DNA from: Castellaniella sp047971665 | Lineage (GTDB): Bacteria > Pseudomonadota > Gammaproteobacteria > Burkholderiales > Burkholderiaceae_B | NCBI RefSeq assembly: GCF_047971665.1 | Contig: NZ_JBKEAA010000008.1 | Location: 35,476 to 99,475, forward strand | Length of the DNA stretch: 64,000 bases | Direction: 5' to 3' | Shown here: positions 44,800 to 54,294 of the stretch, piece by piece | How the letters are laid out: the number at the start of each line of letters is the position of its first letter | Numbering within the stretch: position 1 is the stretch's first letter | Position numbers and translations under genes: made by a program | Notes under the pieces: model-generated | What the model was told of the DNA's origin: nothing | Databases searched by the model: none | Seen by the model: only the letters and a program-made list of their open reading frames with translations

Positions 44800-44987
44800 G
44801 TCCGCCACGACGCGCGCGTGCGACATCCACTCGCCACGCGCCGCCGAATGTCCAGCCGATGACAGACAGCGCGGCAATCTGATCCCAGAATGCCACTGTT
44901 ACCGGCTGGAATCACGCCCCGCCCGGGGCGAACGCTGCCGCATATCTGGGGTACGCCAGGAGCCGGCGGCTCATCGGAGCGTCCATC

Positions 44988-45887
44988 ATGACTCGTCCCG
45001 CCTCTCCCGGCGCCCTGTTGCGCCAGGCCCTGATCGAAGAATCCCCCCTGCAGATCATCGGGGCCATCAATGCCAATCACGCCTTGCTGGCGCAGCGCGC
45101 CGGCTACCGGGCCATCTATCTTTCCGGAGGCGGTGTGGCCGCCGGGTCGCTCGGCCTGCCCGATCTGGGCATCAATACGCTCGACGACGTCCTGACCGAC
45201 GTGCGCCGGATCACCGATGTCTGCGATGTTCCCCTGCTGGTGGACATCGATACCGGCTTCGGCCCCTCGGCTTTCAACATTGCCCGCACCATCAAATCCC
45301 TGATCAAGTTCGGTGCGGCCGGCTGCCACATCGAGGATCAGGTCGGCGCCAAACGCTGCGGTCACCGGCCCGGCAAGGAAATCGTCAGCACCGGAGAAAT
45401 GGCCGATCGCGTGAAAGCCGCCGTCGATGCCCGCAACGACAGCGATTTCTACATCATTGCGCGTACCGACGCGATCGCCGTCGACGGCGTGGATGCCGCC
45501 CTGGCGCGCGCGCATGCGTGCGTCGAAGCGGGCGCCGATGCGATCTTCGCAGAAGCATCCTACGATCTGGATACCTACAAGAAATTTTCCGACAGCCTGA
45601 ACGTCCCGGTGCTGGCCAACATCACCGAATTCGGCAAGACGCCATTGTTCACGGTCAAGGAACTCGCAGGCGCGGGGGTGGGCATCGTGCTCTATCCCCT
45701 GTCGGCATTCCGGGCCATGAACAAGGCCGCCGAGACCGTCTACGAGGCCATCCGCCGCGACGGCCATCAACACCAGGTGCTCGACCTGATGCAGACGCGC
45801 GAAGAACTCTACGACCGGATCGGCTACCACCGTTACGAAGAACAGCTGGACGCCCTGTTCAAGCAAGGCAAGAACAAAGCGTCCTGA
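44988..45887 (+). CDS. prpB: 2-methylisocitrate lyase
   Basis: A 299-residue lyase of the isocitrate lyase superfamily. The catalytic loop CHIEDQVGAKRCGHRPGK (KRCGH) lies at about residues 117-134. YLSGGGVAAGSLGLPDLG near 44-61 and the magnesium-binding LLVDIDTGFG near 84-93 are PrpB-like. It splits 2-methylisocitrate to pyruvate and succinate in propionate breakdown. It follows mdh after 188 bp, where a GC-rich 7-bp stem-loop (44915-44930) without T-tract is seen. Confidence 0.92.
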   Translation: MTRPASPGALLRQALIEESPLQIIGAINANHALLAQRAGYRAIYLSGGGVAAGSLGLPDLGINTLDDVLTDVRRITDVCDVPLLVDIDTGFGPSAFNIARTIKSLIKFGAAGCHIEDQVGAKRCGHRPGKEIVSTGEMADRVKAAVDARNDSDFYIIARTDAIAVDGVDAALARAHACVEAGADAIFAEASYDLDTYKKFSDSLNVPVLANITEFGKTPLFTVKELAGAGVGIVLYPLSAFRAMNKAAETVYEAIRRDGHQHQVLDLMQTREELYDRIGYHRYEEQLDALFKQGKNKAS

Positions 45888-45949
45888 CCGGAATTTTTTT
45901 CTCCAGAACGCCCCTACTCCGATTCCTTCCTCATTCAAGGAGACCGCTG

Positions 45950-47185
45950 ATGGCAACCAAGAACACCTCCGCTCCCAAGAAAGCTGCTGCTCCCAAAAAA
46001 GCCGCAGCCCGCAAGACCGCCGCATCCAAGGCGCCCGCCGCCGCGCCCGTGACCCCCAAGCCCAAGAAATCCGTGGCGCTGTCGGGCATCGTCGCAGGCA
46101 ATACCGCACTATGCACGGTCGGCCGCAGCGGCAACGATCTGCACTACCGCGGCTACGACATCCTGGACATCGCCGACACTTGCGAATTCGAGGAAGTCGC
46201 TCACCTGCTGATCCATGGCAAGCTGCCGACCGCCGCCGAGCTGAAAGCCTACAAGGAAAAGCTGCGCCGCCTGCGCGGCCTGCCCGTCCATGTCCAGGAA
46301 GTCCTGGAGTCCCTGCCCGCCGCCAGCCATCCCATGGACGTGATGCGCACCGCCGCCTCGGCGCTGGGCTGCGTGCTGCCCGAAAAGGACGACCACAATC
46401 TGCCGGACGCCCGCGACATCGCCGACCGCCTGATGGCCAGCCTGGGTTCCGCGCTGCTGTACTGGTATCATTACAGCCACAATGGTCGCGCCGTCAATGT
46501 CGAAACGGACGATGACAGCATCGGCGGCCATTTTCTGCATCTGCTCCACGGCGAGACCCCGTCCAAGGAATGGGTCCGCGCGATGCACACCTCGCTGATC
46601 CTGTATGCAGAGCACGAATTCAACGCCTCGACCTTCACCGGTCGCGTGATCGCCGGCACGGGCTCGGACATGTATTCGGCCATCACCGGCGCCATCGGCG
46701 CGCTGCGCGGGCCGAAACACGGCGGCGCCAACGAGGTCGCTTTCGAGATCCAGAAACGCTACGACACCCCGGACGAGGCCGAGGCCGACATCCGCCGTCG
46801 CGTCGAAGCCAAGGAAGTCGTGATCGGCTTTGGCCATCCGGTCTACACTGTTTCGGATCCGCGTAATCAGGTGATCAAGGCCACCGCGCGGCGCCTGTCG
46901 AAAACCGCCGGCTCGATGAAAATGTTCGACATCGCCGAGCGCCTGGAATCCGTGATGTGGGACGCCAAGAAAATGTTCCCCAACCTGGACTGGTTCTCCG
47001 CCGTGTCCTATCACATGATGGGCGTGCCCACCGCCATGTTCACCCCCTTGTTCGTGATCGCCCGCACGGCCGGCTGGTCGGCGCACATCATCGAACAGCG
47101 CATCGACAACAAGATCATCCGCCCGACGGCCAACTACGTCGGCCCGGAGGATCGCAAGTTCGTTCCCCTGTCCAAGCGCAAGTAA
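45950..47185 (+). CDS. prpC: 2-methylcitrate synthase with Lys/Ala-rich N-terminal tail
   Basis: A 411-residue enzyme. The core from about residue 40 (KPKKSVALSGIVAGNTALCT) is a standard PrpC, with active-site stretches EHEFNASTFTGRVIAGTGSD, PKHGGANEVAFE and GFGHPVYTVSDPR. It condenses propionyl-CoA with oxaloacetate. Ahead of the core are about 38 residues made of APKKAAAPKKAAARK-type repeats, resembling bacterial histone-H1-like tails and not part of the usual enzyme. AAGGAG 7 bp upstream supports the ATG at 45950, which includes the tail. No better internal start is visible before the core. The tail's role is unknown. Confidence 0.9.
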   Translation: MATKNTSAPKKAAAPKKAAARKTAASKAPAAAPVTPKPKKSVALSGIVAGNTALCTVGRSGNDLHYRGYDILDIADTCEFEEVAHLLIHGKLPTAAELKAYKEKLRRLRGLPVHVQEVLESLPAASHPMDVMRTAASALGCVLPEKDDHNLPDARDIADRLMASLGSALLYWYHYSHNGRAVNVETDDDSIGGHFLHLLHGETPSKEWVRAMHTSLILYAEHEFNASTFTGRVIAGTGSDMYSAITGAIGALRGPKHGGANEVAFEIQKRYDTPDEAEADIRRRVEAKEVVIGFGHPVYTVSDPRNQVIKATARRLSKTAGSMKMFDIAERLESVMWDAKKMFPNLDWFSAVSYHMMGVPTAMFTPLFVIARTAGWSAHIIEQRIDNKIIRPTANYVGPEDRKFVPLSKRK

Positions 47186-47210
47186 GTCGAACCTCTCTTC
47201 AGGAAATTCC

Positions 47211-48662
47211 ATGTCCGCACCCATTTCCAACGTTCGCCCCCAGCCCGATCAGGTGCTGGTGGATATCGTCGACTACGTCTTCGACTACAAGATCGACAGC
47301 GCGCTGGCGCTCGAAACCGCCCGCAACTGCCTGATCGACACCCTGGGCTGCGGCCTGGAAGGCCTGGAATACCCGGCCTGCCGCAAGCTCATGGGCCCCA
47401 TCGTGCCTGGCACCGTGGTCCCCAACGGCGCCAAGGTCCCCGGCACGCAGTTCCAGCTGGATCCGGTGCAGGCCGCCTTCAACATCGGCTGCATGATTCG
47501 CTGGCTGGATTTCAACGACACCTGGCTGGCCGCCGAATGGGGCCACCCGTCCGACAACCTGGGAGGTGTCCTGGCCGTGGCCGACTGGCTGTCGCGCAAC
47601 GCGGTGGCCGCCGGCAAGGCGCCGCTGACCATGCGCGCCGTGCTCGAAGGCATCATCAAGGCGCACGAAATCCAGGGCTGCATCGCACTGGAAAACTCCT
47701 TCAACAAGGTCGGCCTGGATCACGTGGTGCTGGTCAAGGTCGCCTCCACCGCCGTGGTCTCCCAGATGCTGGGCCTGTCCCGGGAAGAAGCCATCAACGC
47801 CGTGTCCCTGGCCTGGGTGGACGGCCAGAGCCTGCGCACCTACCGCCATGCCCCCAACACCGGGAGCCGCAAGTCCTGGGCGGCGGGCGACGCAACCAGC
47901 CGCGCCGTGCGTCTGGCCCTGATGGCCCGCACGGGCGAAATGGGCTATCCCTCGGTGCTGACCGCGCCGGTCTGGGGCTTCTATGATGTGCTGTTCAAGG
48001 GACAGCCTTTCAAGTTCCAGCGCCCCTACGGCAGCTACGTGATGGAAAACGTGCTGTTCAAGATCTCCTTCCCGGCCGAATTCCACTCGCAGACCGCTGT
48101 CGAGTGCGCCATGCAGATCCACGACAGGCTGCAGGCCCTGGGCAAGACCGATGCCGACATCAAGAAAATCACGATCCGCACGCACGAGGCCTGCATCCGC
48201 ATCATCGACAAGAAAGGCCCGCTGAACAACCCCGCCGACCGCGATCACTGCATCCAGTACATGGTGGCCGTGCCCATCCTGTTCGGCCGCCTGACTGCGG
48301 CGGATTACGAGGACGGCGTGGCCGCCGATCCGCGCATCGACGCCTTGCGCGACAGGACCATCTGCGTCGAAGACCCGGCGTTCACCACCGACTATCACGA
48401 CCCGGACAAGCGCTCCATCGCCAACGCGCTGACGGTCGAATTCACGGACGGCACCAGGCTCGACGAGATCGTCTGCGAATACCCGATCGGTCACAAGCGT
48501 CGCCGCAAGGATGGCATCCCGCTGCTGGAAGCCAAGTTCCGTCGGAATCTGGCCCGCCAGTTCCCCGCCCGCCAGCAGCAGCGCATCCTGGATGTGTCGC
48601 TGGACCAGGAAAAGCTCGAAGCCATGCCGGTGCATGAATACGTGGATCTGTATGTCATCTGA
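47211..48662 (+). CDS. prpD: 2-methylcitrate dehydratase PrpD
   Basis: A 483-residue MmgE/PrpD-family dehydratase that turns 2-methylcitrate to 2-methyl-cis-aconitate without an Fe-S cluster. DFNDTWLAAEWGHPSDNLGG (about 99-118), KAHEIQGCIALENSFNKVGL (about 150-169) and the late EYPIGHKRRRKDG segment match the family. It follows prpC after 25 bp. Rehydration to methylisocitrate would then need an aconitase, for which the downstream acnB is available. No acnD/prpF pair is seen here. Confidence 0.92.
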   Translation: MSAPISNVRPQPDQVLVDIVDYVFDYKIDSALALETARNCLIDTLGCGLEGLEYPACRKLMGPIVPGTVVPNGAKVPGTQFQLDPVQAAFNIGCMIRWLDFNDTWLAAEWGHPSDNLGGVLAVADWLSRNAVAAGKAPLTMRAVLEGIIKAHEIQGCIALENSFNKVGLDHVVLVKVASTAVVSQMLGLSREEAINAVSLAWVDGQSLRTYRHAPNTGSRKSWAAGDATSRAVRLALMARTGEMGYPSVLTAPVWGFYDVLFKGQPFKFQRPYGSYVMENVLFKISFPAEFHSQTAVECAMQIHDRLQALGKTDADIKKITIRTHEACIRIIDKKGPLNNPADRDHCIQYMVAVPILFGRLTAADYEDGVAADPRIDALRDRTICVEDPAFTTDYHDPDKRSIANALTVEFTDGTRLDEIVCEYPIGHKRRRKDGIPLLEAKFRRNLARQFPARQQQRILDVSLDQEKLEAMPVHEYVDLYVI

Positions 48663-48951
48663 CGCTCAAGCGCCCACGGCCCGGGCCATCCGCCACAATG
48701 AGGCCGCCCATCGTTTCGAATGGACGGAGGACGGCTTCCTCAGCGTGCTGGACTATGCCCTGGACGGCCCCGTTGCGACGTTCACCCACACGGGGGTCCC
48801 GGCTGCCGTGGGCCGACGCGGCATCGCCGGCGATCTGGTGCGCACGGGGCTGGACACGGCCCGCGCGCGCGGCTGGCGCGTGCGGGCGCTGTGCTCGTAT
48901 GTGGCGGCTTTCGTGCAGCGACATCCGGAATACCAGGATCTGCTCGACTGA
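48652..48951 (+). CDS. Small GNAT-like acetyltransferase (COG2388 type)
   Basis: A 99-residue protein overlapping the last 11 bp of prpD. It has the compact NAT fold of YidJ/COG2388 proteins: HRFEWTEDGFLSVLDYAL, then VPAAVGRRGIAGDLVRTGLD (the acetyl-CoA loop position R/Q-x-x-G) and the ending CSYVAAFVQRHPEYQDLLD, where the late Cys-Ser-Tyr and RHPEY are family hallmarks. Substrate is unknown. Overlap suggests co-translation with the methylcitrate genes, possibly to acylate or de-repress a small molecule or protein (inference). Confidence 0.78.
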   Translation: MSSDAQAPTARAIRHNEAAHRFEWTEDGFLSVLDYALDGPVATFTHTGVPAAVGRRGIAGDLVRTGLDTARARGWRVRALCSYVAAFVQRHPEYQDLLD

Positions 48952-49108
48952 TCCGTCCGACTGATCTGCCTGGGCGAAACGGCCCGGTGAAGCCCTCGGG
49001 CTGGATTCGCACCTCCTCGGGGATGCCTCCCTGAGGATGCCGAGCCGCCCGTCCTCGTCCGGTTTCCGCACGGAAAAGAGGCATCCGGCCCGGTCCTGTA
49101 GGGTTTAA

Positions 49109-49129
49109 GTCTTATATCTTATATAAGAC
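49109..49129. promoter_or_regulatory. GntR-type operator copy 2 (acnB)
   Basis: Perfect 9-bp dyad GTCTTATAT-CTT-ATATAAGAC, the exact reverse complement of the site before mdh, ending 2 bp upstream of a -35-like hexamer, as at mdh. Confidence 0.75.
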
Positions 49130-49131
49130 TA

Positions 49132-49161
49132 TTGCCTGATCATCGGGCTTGCCAGTAAAAT
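49132..49161 (+). promoter_or_regulatory. acnB promoter
   Basis: TTGCCT (49132-49137), an 18-bp spacer and TAAAAT (49156-49161), 40 bp before the acnB ATG. Spacer length and distance to the dyad are the same as for mdh. Confidence 0.55.
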
Positions 49162-49200
49162 AATGGCGTTTTCCAACCCTCTTTCCTGAGGCATCACGCC

Positions 49201-51786
49201 ATGCTGGACTCCTACCGCACCGAAGCCGCCGCCCGCGAGGCGATCGGCATCCCGCCACTTCCCCTGACGGCCCAACAGACAGCCGATCTGATCGAGCTGC
49301 TGAAAAACCCGCCCAAGGGCGAGGCCGAATTTCTGCTGGATCTGTTCACGCACCGCGTTCCCGCTGGCGTGGACGACGCCGCCCAGGTCAAGGCTTCCTA
49401 CCTGGCCGCCATCGCACTGGGCAAGGAATCCTGCCCGCTGATCGACGCCCGCCGCGCCACCGAGCTGCTGGGCACCATGCTGGGTGGCTTCAACATCGGC
49501 GCCCTGATCGAATTGCTCGACCATGACGACCTGGCGCCCGTCGCGGCCGAGGGCCTGAAAAAGACCCTGCTGGTCTTTGACGCTTTCCACGACATCGAAG
49601 AAAAAGCCAAGGCGGGCAATCCTCACGCCCAGGCTGTCCTGCAAAGCTGGGCCGATGCCGAATGGTTCACCAGCCGCGCCGAAGTCCCGCAAAGCATGAC
49701 GCTGACCGTCTTCAAGGTCACCGGCGAAACCAACACCGACGACCTGTCGCCCGCGCCCGACGCCTGGAGCCGCCCGGACATCCCTCTGCACGCGCTCGCC
49801 ATGCTCAAGAATCCGCGTGACGGCATCGTGCCCGACGCCCCCGGCCAGGTCGGCCCGATCAAGCTGCTCGACGAGCTCAAGGCCAAGGGCCATCTGGTCG
49901 CCTATGTCGGTGATGTGGTCGGCACGGGTTCCTCACGCAAATCGGCAACCAACTCCGTCATCTGGCACACCGGCGAAGACATTCCCTTCGTGCCCAACAA
50001 ACGCTTCGGCGGCGTCTGTCTGGGGGGCAAGATCGCCCCGATCTTCTACAACACCATGGAAGACTCCGGCGCTCTGCCGATCGAACTGGACGTGTCCGCC
50101 ATGAACATGGGCGACGTCATCGAACTGCGCCCCTACGAAGGCAAGGCGCTCAAGGACGGCCAGGTCATTTCCGAGTTCCAGCTGAAATCCGACGTGCTGC
50201 TCGACGAGGTCCGCGCCGGCGGTCGCATTCCGCTGATCATCGGCCGTGGCCTGACAGCCAAGGCCCGCGCTTCCCTGGGCCTGCCGCCCACCACCCTGTT
50301 CCGCCTGCCCGAGGCGCCCGTCGACAGCGGCAAGGGCTATTCCCTGGCGCAAAAACTCGTCGGCCGCGCCTGCGGCCTGCCAGAGGGCCAGGGCGTGCGG
50401 CCGGGCACCTATTGCGAACCGCGCATGACCTCGGTCGGCAGCCAGGACACCACGGGCCCCATGACCCGCGACGAACTCAAGGATCTGGCCTGCGTGGGCT
50501 TCTCGGCCGACCTGGTGATGCAGTCCTTCTGCCACACCGCCGCCTATCCCAAGCCCGTGGACGTCAAGACCCACCACGAGCTGCCCGCCTTCATCAGCAC
50601 GCGCGGCGGCGTGGCGCTGCGTCCGGGCGACGGCATCATCCACTCATGGCTCAACCGCATGCTGCTGCCCGACACGGTCGGCACCGGCGGCGACTCGCAC
50701 ACCCGCTTCCCGATCGGCATCAGCTTCCCGGCCGGCTCCGGCCTGGTCGCGTTCGCGGCCGCCACCGGCGTCATGCCGCTGGACATGCCCGAGTCCGTCT
50801 TGGTGCGCTTCAAGGGCGAAATGCAGCCCGGCGTCACCCTGCGCGACCTGGTCAACGCGATTCCGCTGTACGCGATCAGGCAAGGCCTGCTGACCGTCGA
50901 AAAGAAAGGCAAAAAGAACATCTTCTCCGGCCGCATCCTGGAAATCGAGGGGCTGCCGAACCTGAAGATCGAACAGGCTTTCGAACTGTCCGACGCCTCG
51001 GCCGAGCGCTCCGCCGCCGCCTGCACCGTGCGCCTGAACAAGGAACCGATCATCGAATACCTGAACAGCAACATCACGCTGCTGAAATGGATGATCGCCA
51101 ATGGCTACCAGGACGCCCGCACGTTGGCGCGCCGCATCAAGAACATGGAGGCCTGGCTGGCCGACCCGCAACTGGTCGAGCCCGATGCCGATGCCGACTA
51201 CGCGGCGGTGATCGACATCGACCTGGCCGACATCCACGAGCCGATCGTGGCCTGCCCGAACGACCCGGACGACGTCAAGACGCTGTCCGATGTCGCCGGC
51301 ACCGCCATCGATGAAGTCTTCATCGGCAGCTGCATGACCAACATCGGCCATTTCCGCGCCGCCGCCAAGCTGCTGGAAGGCAAGCGCGACCTGCCTTCCA
51401 AGCTCTGGGTCGCGCCGCCGACCAAGATGGACGCCAGCGAACTGACCAAGGAAGGCCACTACGGCACCTTTGGCACGGCAGGCGCGCGCATGGAAATGCC
51501 GGGCTGCTCGCTGTGCATGGGCAATCAGGCCCAGGTCCGTGAAGGCGCGACAGTGTTCTCCACCAGCACCCGCAACTTCCCCAACCGTCTGGGCAAGAAC
51601 TCCAACGTGTTCCTGGGTTCGGCGGAACTGGCCGCCATCTGCTCGCGCCTGGGCCGCATCCCCACGCGCGAGGAATACCTGGTCGACATGGGGGTGCTGG
51701 CCAAGGACGGCACCCGGATCTACCGCTACATGAACTTCGATCAGATCGAGGACTTCACGGCGGTTGCCAACACGGTCGACGCCTGA
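49201..51786 (+). CDS. acnB: Aconitate hydratase B
   Basis: An 861-residue AcnB-type aconitase (HEAT-like N-domain about 1-160, swivel domain about 165-380, then catalytic domains). GDVVGTGSSRKSATNSVIWH lies in the swivel part. The [4Fe-4S] ligands are in FIGSCMTNIGHF and in MPGCSLCMGNQAQ. It interconverts citrate and isocitrate and can hydrate 2-methyl-cis-aconitate, which would complete the methylcitrate cycle of the upstream prpBCD. It has its own promoter with the shared dyad and ends at a strong terminator. Confidence 0.94.
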   Translation: MLDSYRTEAAAREAIGIPPLPLTAQQTADLIELLKNPPKGEAEFLLDLFTHRVPAGVDDAAQVKASYLAAIALGKESCPLIDARRATELLGTMLGGFNIGALIELLDHDDLAPVAAEGLKKTLLVFDAFHDIEEKAKAGNPHAQAVLQSWADAEWFTSRAEVPQSMTLTVFKVTGETNTDDLSPAPDAWSRPDIPLHALAMLKNPRDGIVPDAPGQVGPIKLLDELKAKGHLVAYVGDVVGTGSSRKSATNSVIWHTGEDIPFVPNKRFGGVCLGGKIAPIFYNTMEDSGALPIELDVSAMNMGDVIELRPYEGKALKDGQVISEFQLKSDVLLDEVRAGGRIPLIIGRGLTAKARASLGLPPTTLFRLPEAPVDSGKGYSLAQKLVGRACGLPEGQGVRPGTYCEPRMTSVGSQDTTGPMTRDELKDLACVGFSADLVMQSFCHTAAYPKPVDVKTHHELPAFISTRGGVALRPGDGIIHSWLNRMLLPDTVGTGGDSHTRFPIGISFPAGSGLVAFAAATGVMPLDMPESVLVRFKGEMQPGVTLRDLVNAIPLYAIRQGLLTVEKKGKKNIFSGRILEIEGLPNLKIEQAFELSDASAERSAAACTVRLNKEPIIEYLNSNITLLKWMIANGYQDARTLARRIKNMEAWLADPQLVEPDADADYAAVIDIDLADIHEPIVACPNDPDDVKTLSDVAGTAIDEVFIGSCMTNIGHFRAAAKLLEGKRDLPSKLWVAPPTKMDASELTKEGHYGTFGTAGARMEMPGCSLCMGNQAQVREGATVFSTSTRNFPNRLGKNSNVFLGSAELAAICSRLGRIPTREEYLVDMGVLAKDGTRIYRYMNFDQIEDFTAVANTVDA

Positions 51787-51830
51787 CCTGGTCGCCTGGC
51801 GTCGCCCCCGCGACGCCAGACCGCATCAGA

Positions 51831-51868
51831 CCGGGAGGCGGGCGCAAGCCCGTCCCCCGGTTTTTTTA
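51831..51868 (+). terminator. Intrinsic terminator after acnB
   Basis: Long GC-rich stem (CCGGGAGGCGGGC paired with GCCCGTCCCCCGG, one mismatch) with a GCAA loop and seven T, 45 bp after the acnB stop. Confidence 0.88.
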
Positions 51869-54030
51869 TGGCGACCCATCTTGCTGCTCGCCCGGCCACC
51901 GGCCTGCGGTGGCCGCCGCATGGAGGCCGGTTGGCCATACCGGCGCCGAGGCGGTATGCATCGGCGCCGGCGCGGGCCCCTCTCCGGCGCGCAGACGTTC
52001 GACGAACACCGCCGAGACCTTGAACTCGGGCTGCTTGGACACCGGATCCCAAGCGAACAGGGTCAACGCATTGGCTGGCGTATCGCCATAATGCCAGGGA
52101 GCGAACACGACGCCTTCGCGCACATGCGAGACGCGGGCCGGCGCCTCGATGCTGCCGCGCCGCGACGTGACCCGCACGATATCGCCCTCCGCGATGTGCA
52201 AGCGTGCCGCATCCGGTTCGGAGATCTCCACCCACATGGCCGGGGCGGCCTGCTGCAACTGGACGGCGCGACGGGTCTTGGTGCGTGTATGCCAGTGATA
52301 GACCGTGCGGCCGGTCGTGAGCCGCAACGGATACGTGGCGTCGGGAATCTCGAACGCCGGTTCATAGGCCGTGGACTTGAGCACGGCGCGCCCGTCGGCG
52401 CCCAGGGAGCGGAATTCCGCCTCGCTCGCGCCGGTGCCCGTGTCAAGGTCATGACCAAAGGTCTCGCACGCCGCGATCGTCGTGGGGAACCGACCGTCCG
52501 GGTAGAGACGCTCGGTCCCCTCAGGGCCTGCGCATTGCACGGCCATTGAACGCCGTCCCGGTTTTCTCCCCCCACAGCGCCACCGGCAGCACCACATCGG
52601 CCAGCCCTGTGGTTTCGGTACGGTAGCCATCCGAGACCACGACAAAACACGACTCGCTGCACAGCGCGCGGCGGATGCGCTCCGTGTCCGGCATCGAGAC
52701 CACCGGATTGGTGCCGGAAATCCACAGGAACCCGATGGAACCCGCCTCGACATGACGAAAGATCGACAGCGCATCGGTCGGCGGCGCCCAATGCGGGATG
52801 ATCATGGGATCGACGTTCCAGAGCGCGGCCAGTTCGCGCACATGGTCGGGATTATGCCAATTGCGAAAGCCCGACAACACCGGCCCACAGCCCGCCTCGC
52901 GATTGTTCTGCGCCGAAGGCTGGCCATTCATCTGCAAGATGCCCGCGCCCGGGCGGCCCAGCAGGCCGCGCAGCAGATGCAGGTTACTGACCTGACAGGA
53001 AGCCGCCGTCGCCTGATGCGACTGATAAAAGCCCATCGAGACGGTCGAGAGGACCCGCTCGCTGGTCCCGAAGATCTCCGCCGCCCGGATGATATCCTCG
53101 GCCGGCACGCCGCAAATCCCGGCCGCCCATTGGGCGGTGGTCTCCCGCGTCAGAGCTTCGAGCTGCTCGAATCCGATGGTATGCGCCGCGATGTAATCGG
53201 AATCCACATACCCCCGGGCGGTCAACTCGTGCACCAGCGCATTCATCAGCGCCAGATTGGTGCCATTGCGGATCGGCAGATGCACCGTCGCCTGCTCGGC
53301 GACCTTGGTACGGCGCGGATCGACACAGACCAGCCGCGGCGGCCGAGTGCCCGCCAGTCGATCCAGCATGCGCGCCCACAGCACCGTCTGCGTCTCGGCC
53401 ACGTTGTGGCCGAACAGAAAGAGCGCATCGCAATGATCGATGTCGGTGTAGGAACCGGGCTGACCGTCACAGCCGAAGCTTTCGCCAAAAACGGCGGCGG
53501 CGGTGGCCGTGCACAGGCGCCTATTGCCATCCATATGCGGCGTCCCGATACCTCCCTTGCCGATCACGGCCAGGGTGTAGTATTCCTCGATCGTCAGTTG
53601 CCCGGACGTGTAGAACGCATGCGAGAGCGGTCCGGTCTCGTCGAGTAGCTTCCGGGACCGGCGGACGATCCGTTCCATCGCGGTGTCCCAGCTGGTTTCC
53701 ACCAGCCGGCCATTTTCCCGGATGAGCGGGACCGTCAGGCGATCATGCTGTTCGCCCTGCCAGCCGTAGAGGCCTTTCGGTCCAAGCCGTCCATGATTGA
53801 TGCGGTCTTCGGCCCGGCCTCTCACACCCACGATCCGACCGTCGGCCACGGCAATTTCCAGGCCACAGCCGTTCGAGCACATCAGACAGGCACTGCGCAC
53901 CCAGCGCTCGATGCGCTGTTGCGCAAGACCGTTCTGCAAAAACCCGTCGACCCGTTGCGGCCATGAGGCCCCTGACGCATACGGCGCGCGCGCCCCAAAT
54001 GTCGATGATCCTGTCATCCATGCTGGCCAT
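51866..54030 (-). pseudogene. Molybdopterin oxidoreductase (nitrate reductase-like), frameshifted and internally deleted
   Basis: Remnant of a bis-MGD oxidoreductase of the NarB/NasA type. The N-terminal start MDDRIIDIWGARA lies in one frame, and its continuation (PYASGASWPQRVD, then the [4Fe-4S] segment CLMCSNGCGLEI and GRLGPKGLYGW) lies in another. The switch falls on a GC-dinucleotide tract at 53981-53994. The second frame runs to ALWGEKTGT and stops at 52521. The family TNxxRxV motif and roughly 70-80 following residues (from memory of the family) are missing. A scrap VQWPCN appears in a third frame. The tail from PEGTERLYPDGRF to WDPVSKQPEFKV continues in yet another frame to 51866. At least three lesions make function unlikely. 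Confidence 0.82.
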
Positions 54031-54294
54031 CCTGACGCTCCCAAGGGTGGGTCCGAAGCCTTCCGGGCAAGGCGGGGGACTCAGGCATGACGCCGGACGA
54101 GGGCGAGCCCGCCGCCGCCCGGTCTTACGAGTGTATCGCGCGAGACCTCATTCAACCCATTGATTCACAATATTTTCTTTGACGAACGCAGGCTGAGGGA
54201 ACAACTTGAAAGCAGACATGACACGAAGGCTGGCCGCCGCTGGCACCCGCACCGCTCGCGGTACACTAAGGCTTACTCTGTTTTCTGCTACACC

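Noticed and set aside
44800..44987. Third copy of the GntR dyad before prpB
   Set aside because: I looked for GTCTTATAT or ATATAAGAC in this gap and in the gaps before sdhC, odhA and maeB and found none.
44655..46109. A 484-codon minus-strand frame over mdh/prpB/prpC
   Set aside because: Crosses three well-supported genes and their gaps on the other strand; no family-like segments.
51866..54030. Programmed frameshifting or stop-codon readthrough in the molybdopterin oxidoreductase
   Set aside because: At least three frame changes plus loss of a conserved internal segment are better explained by decay.
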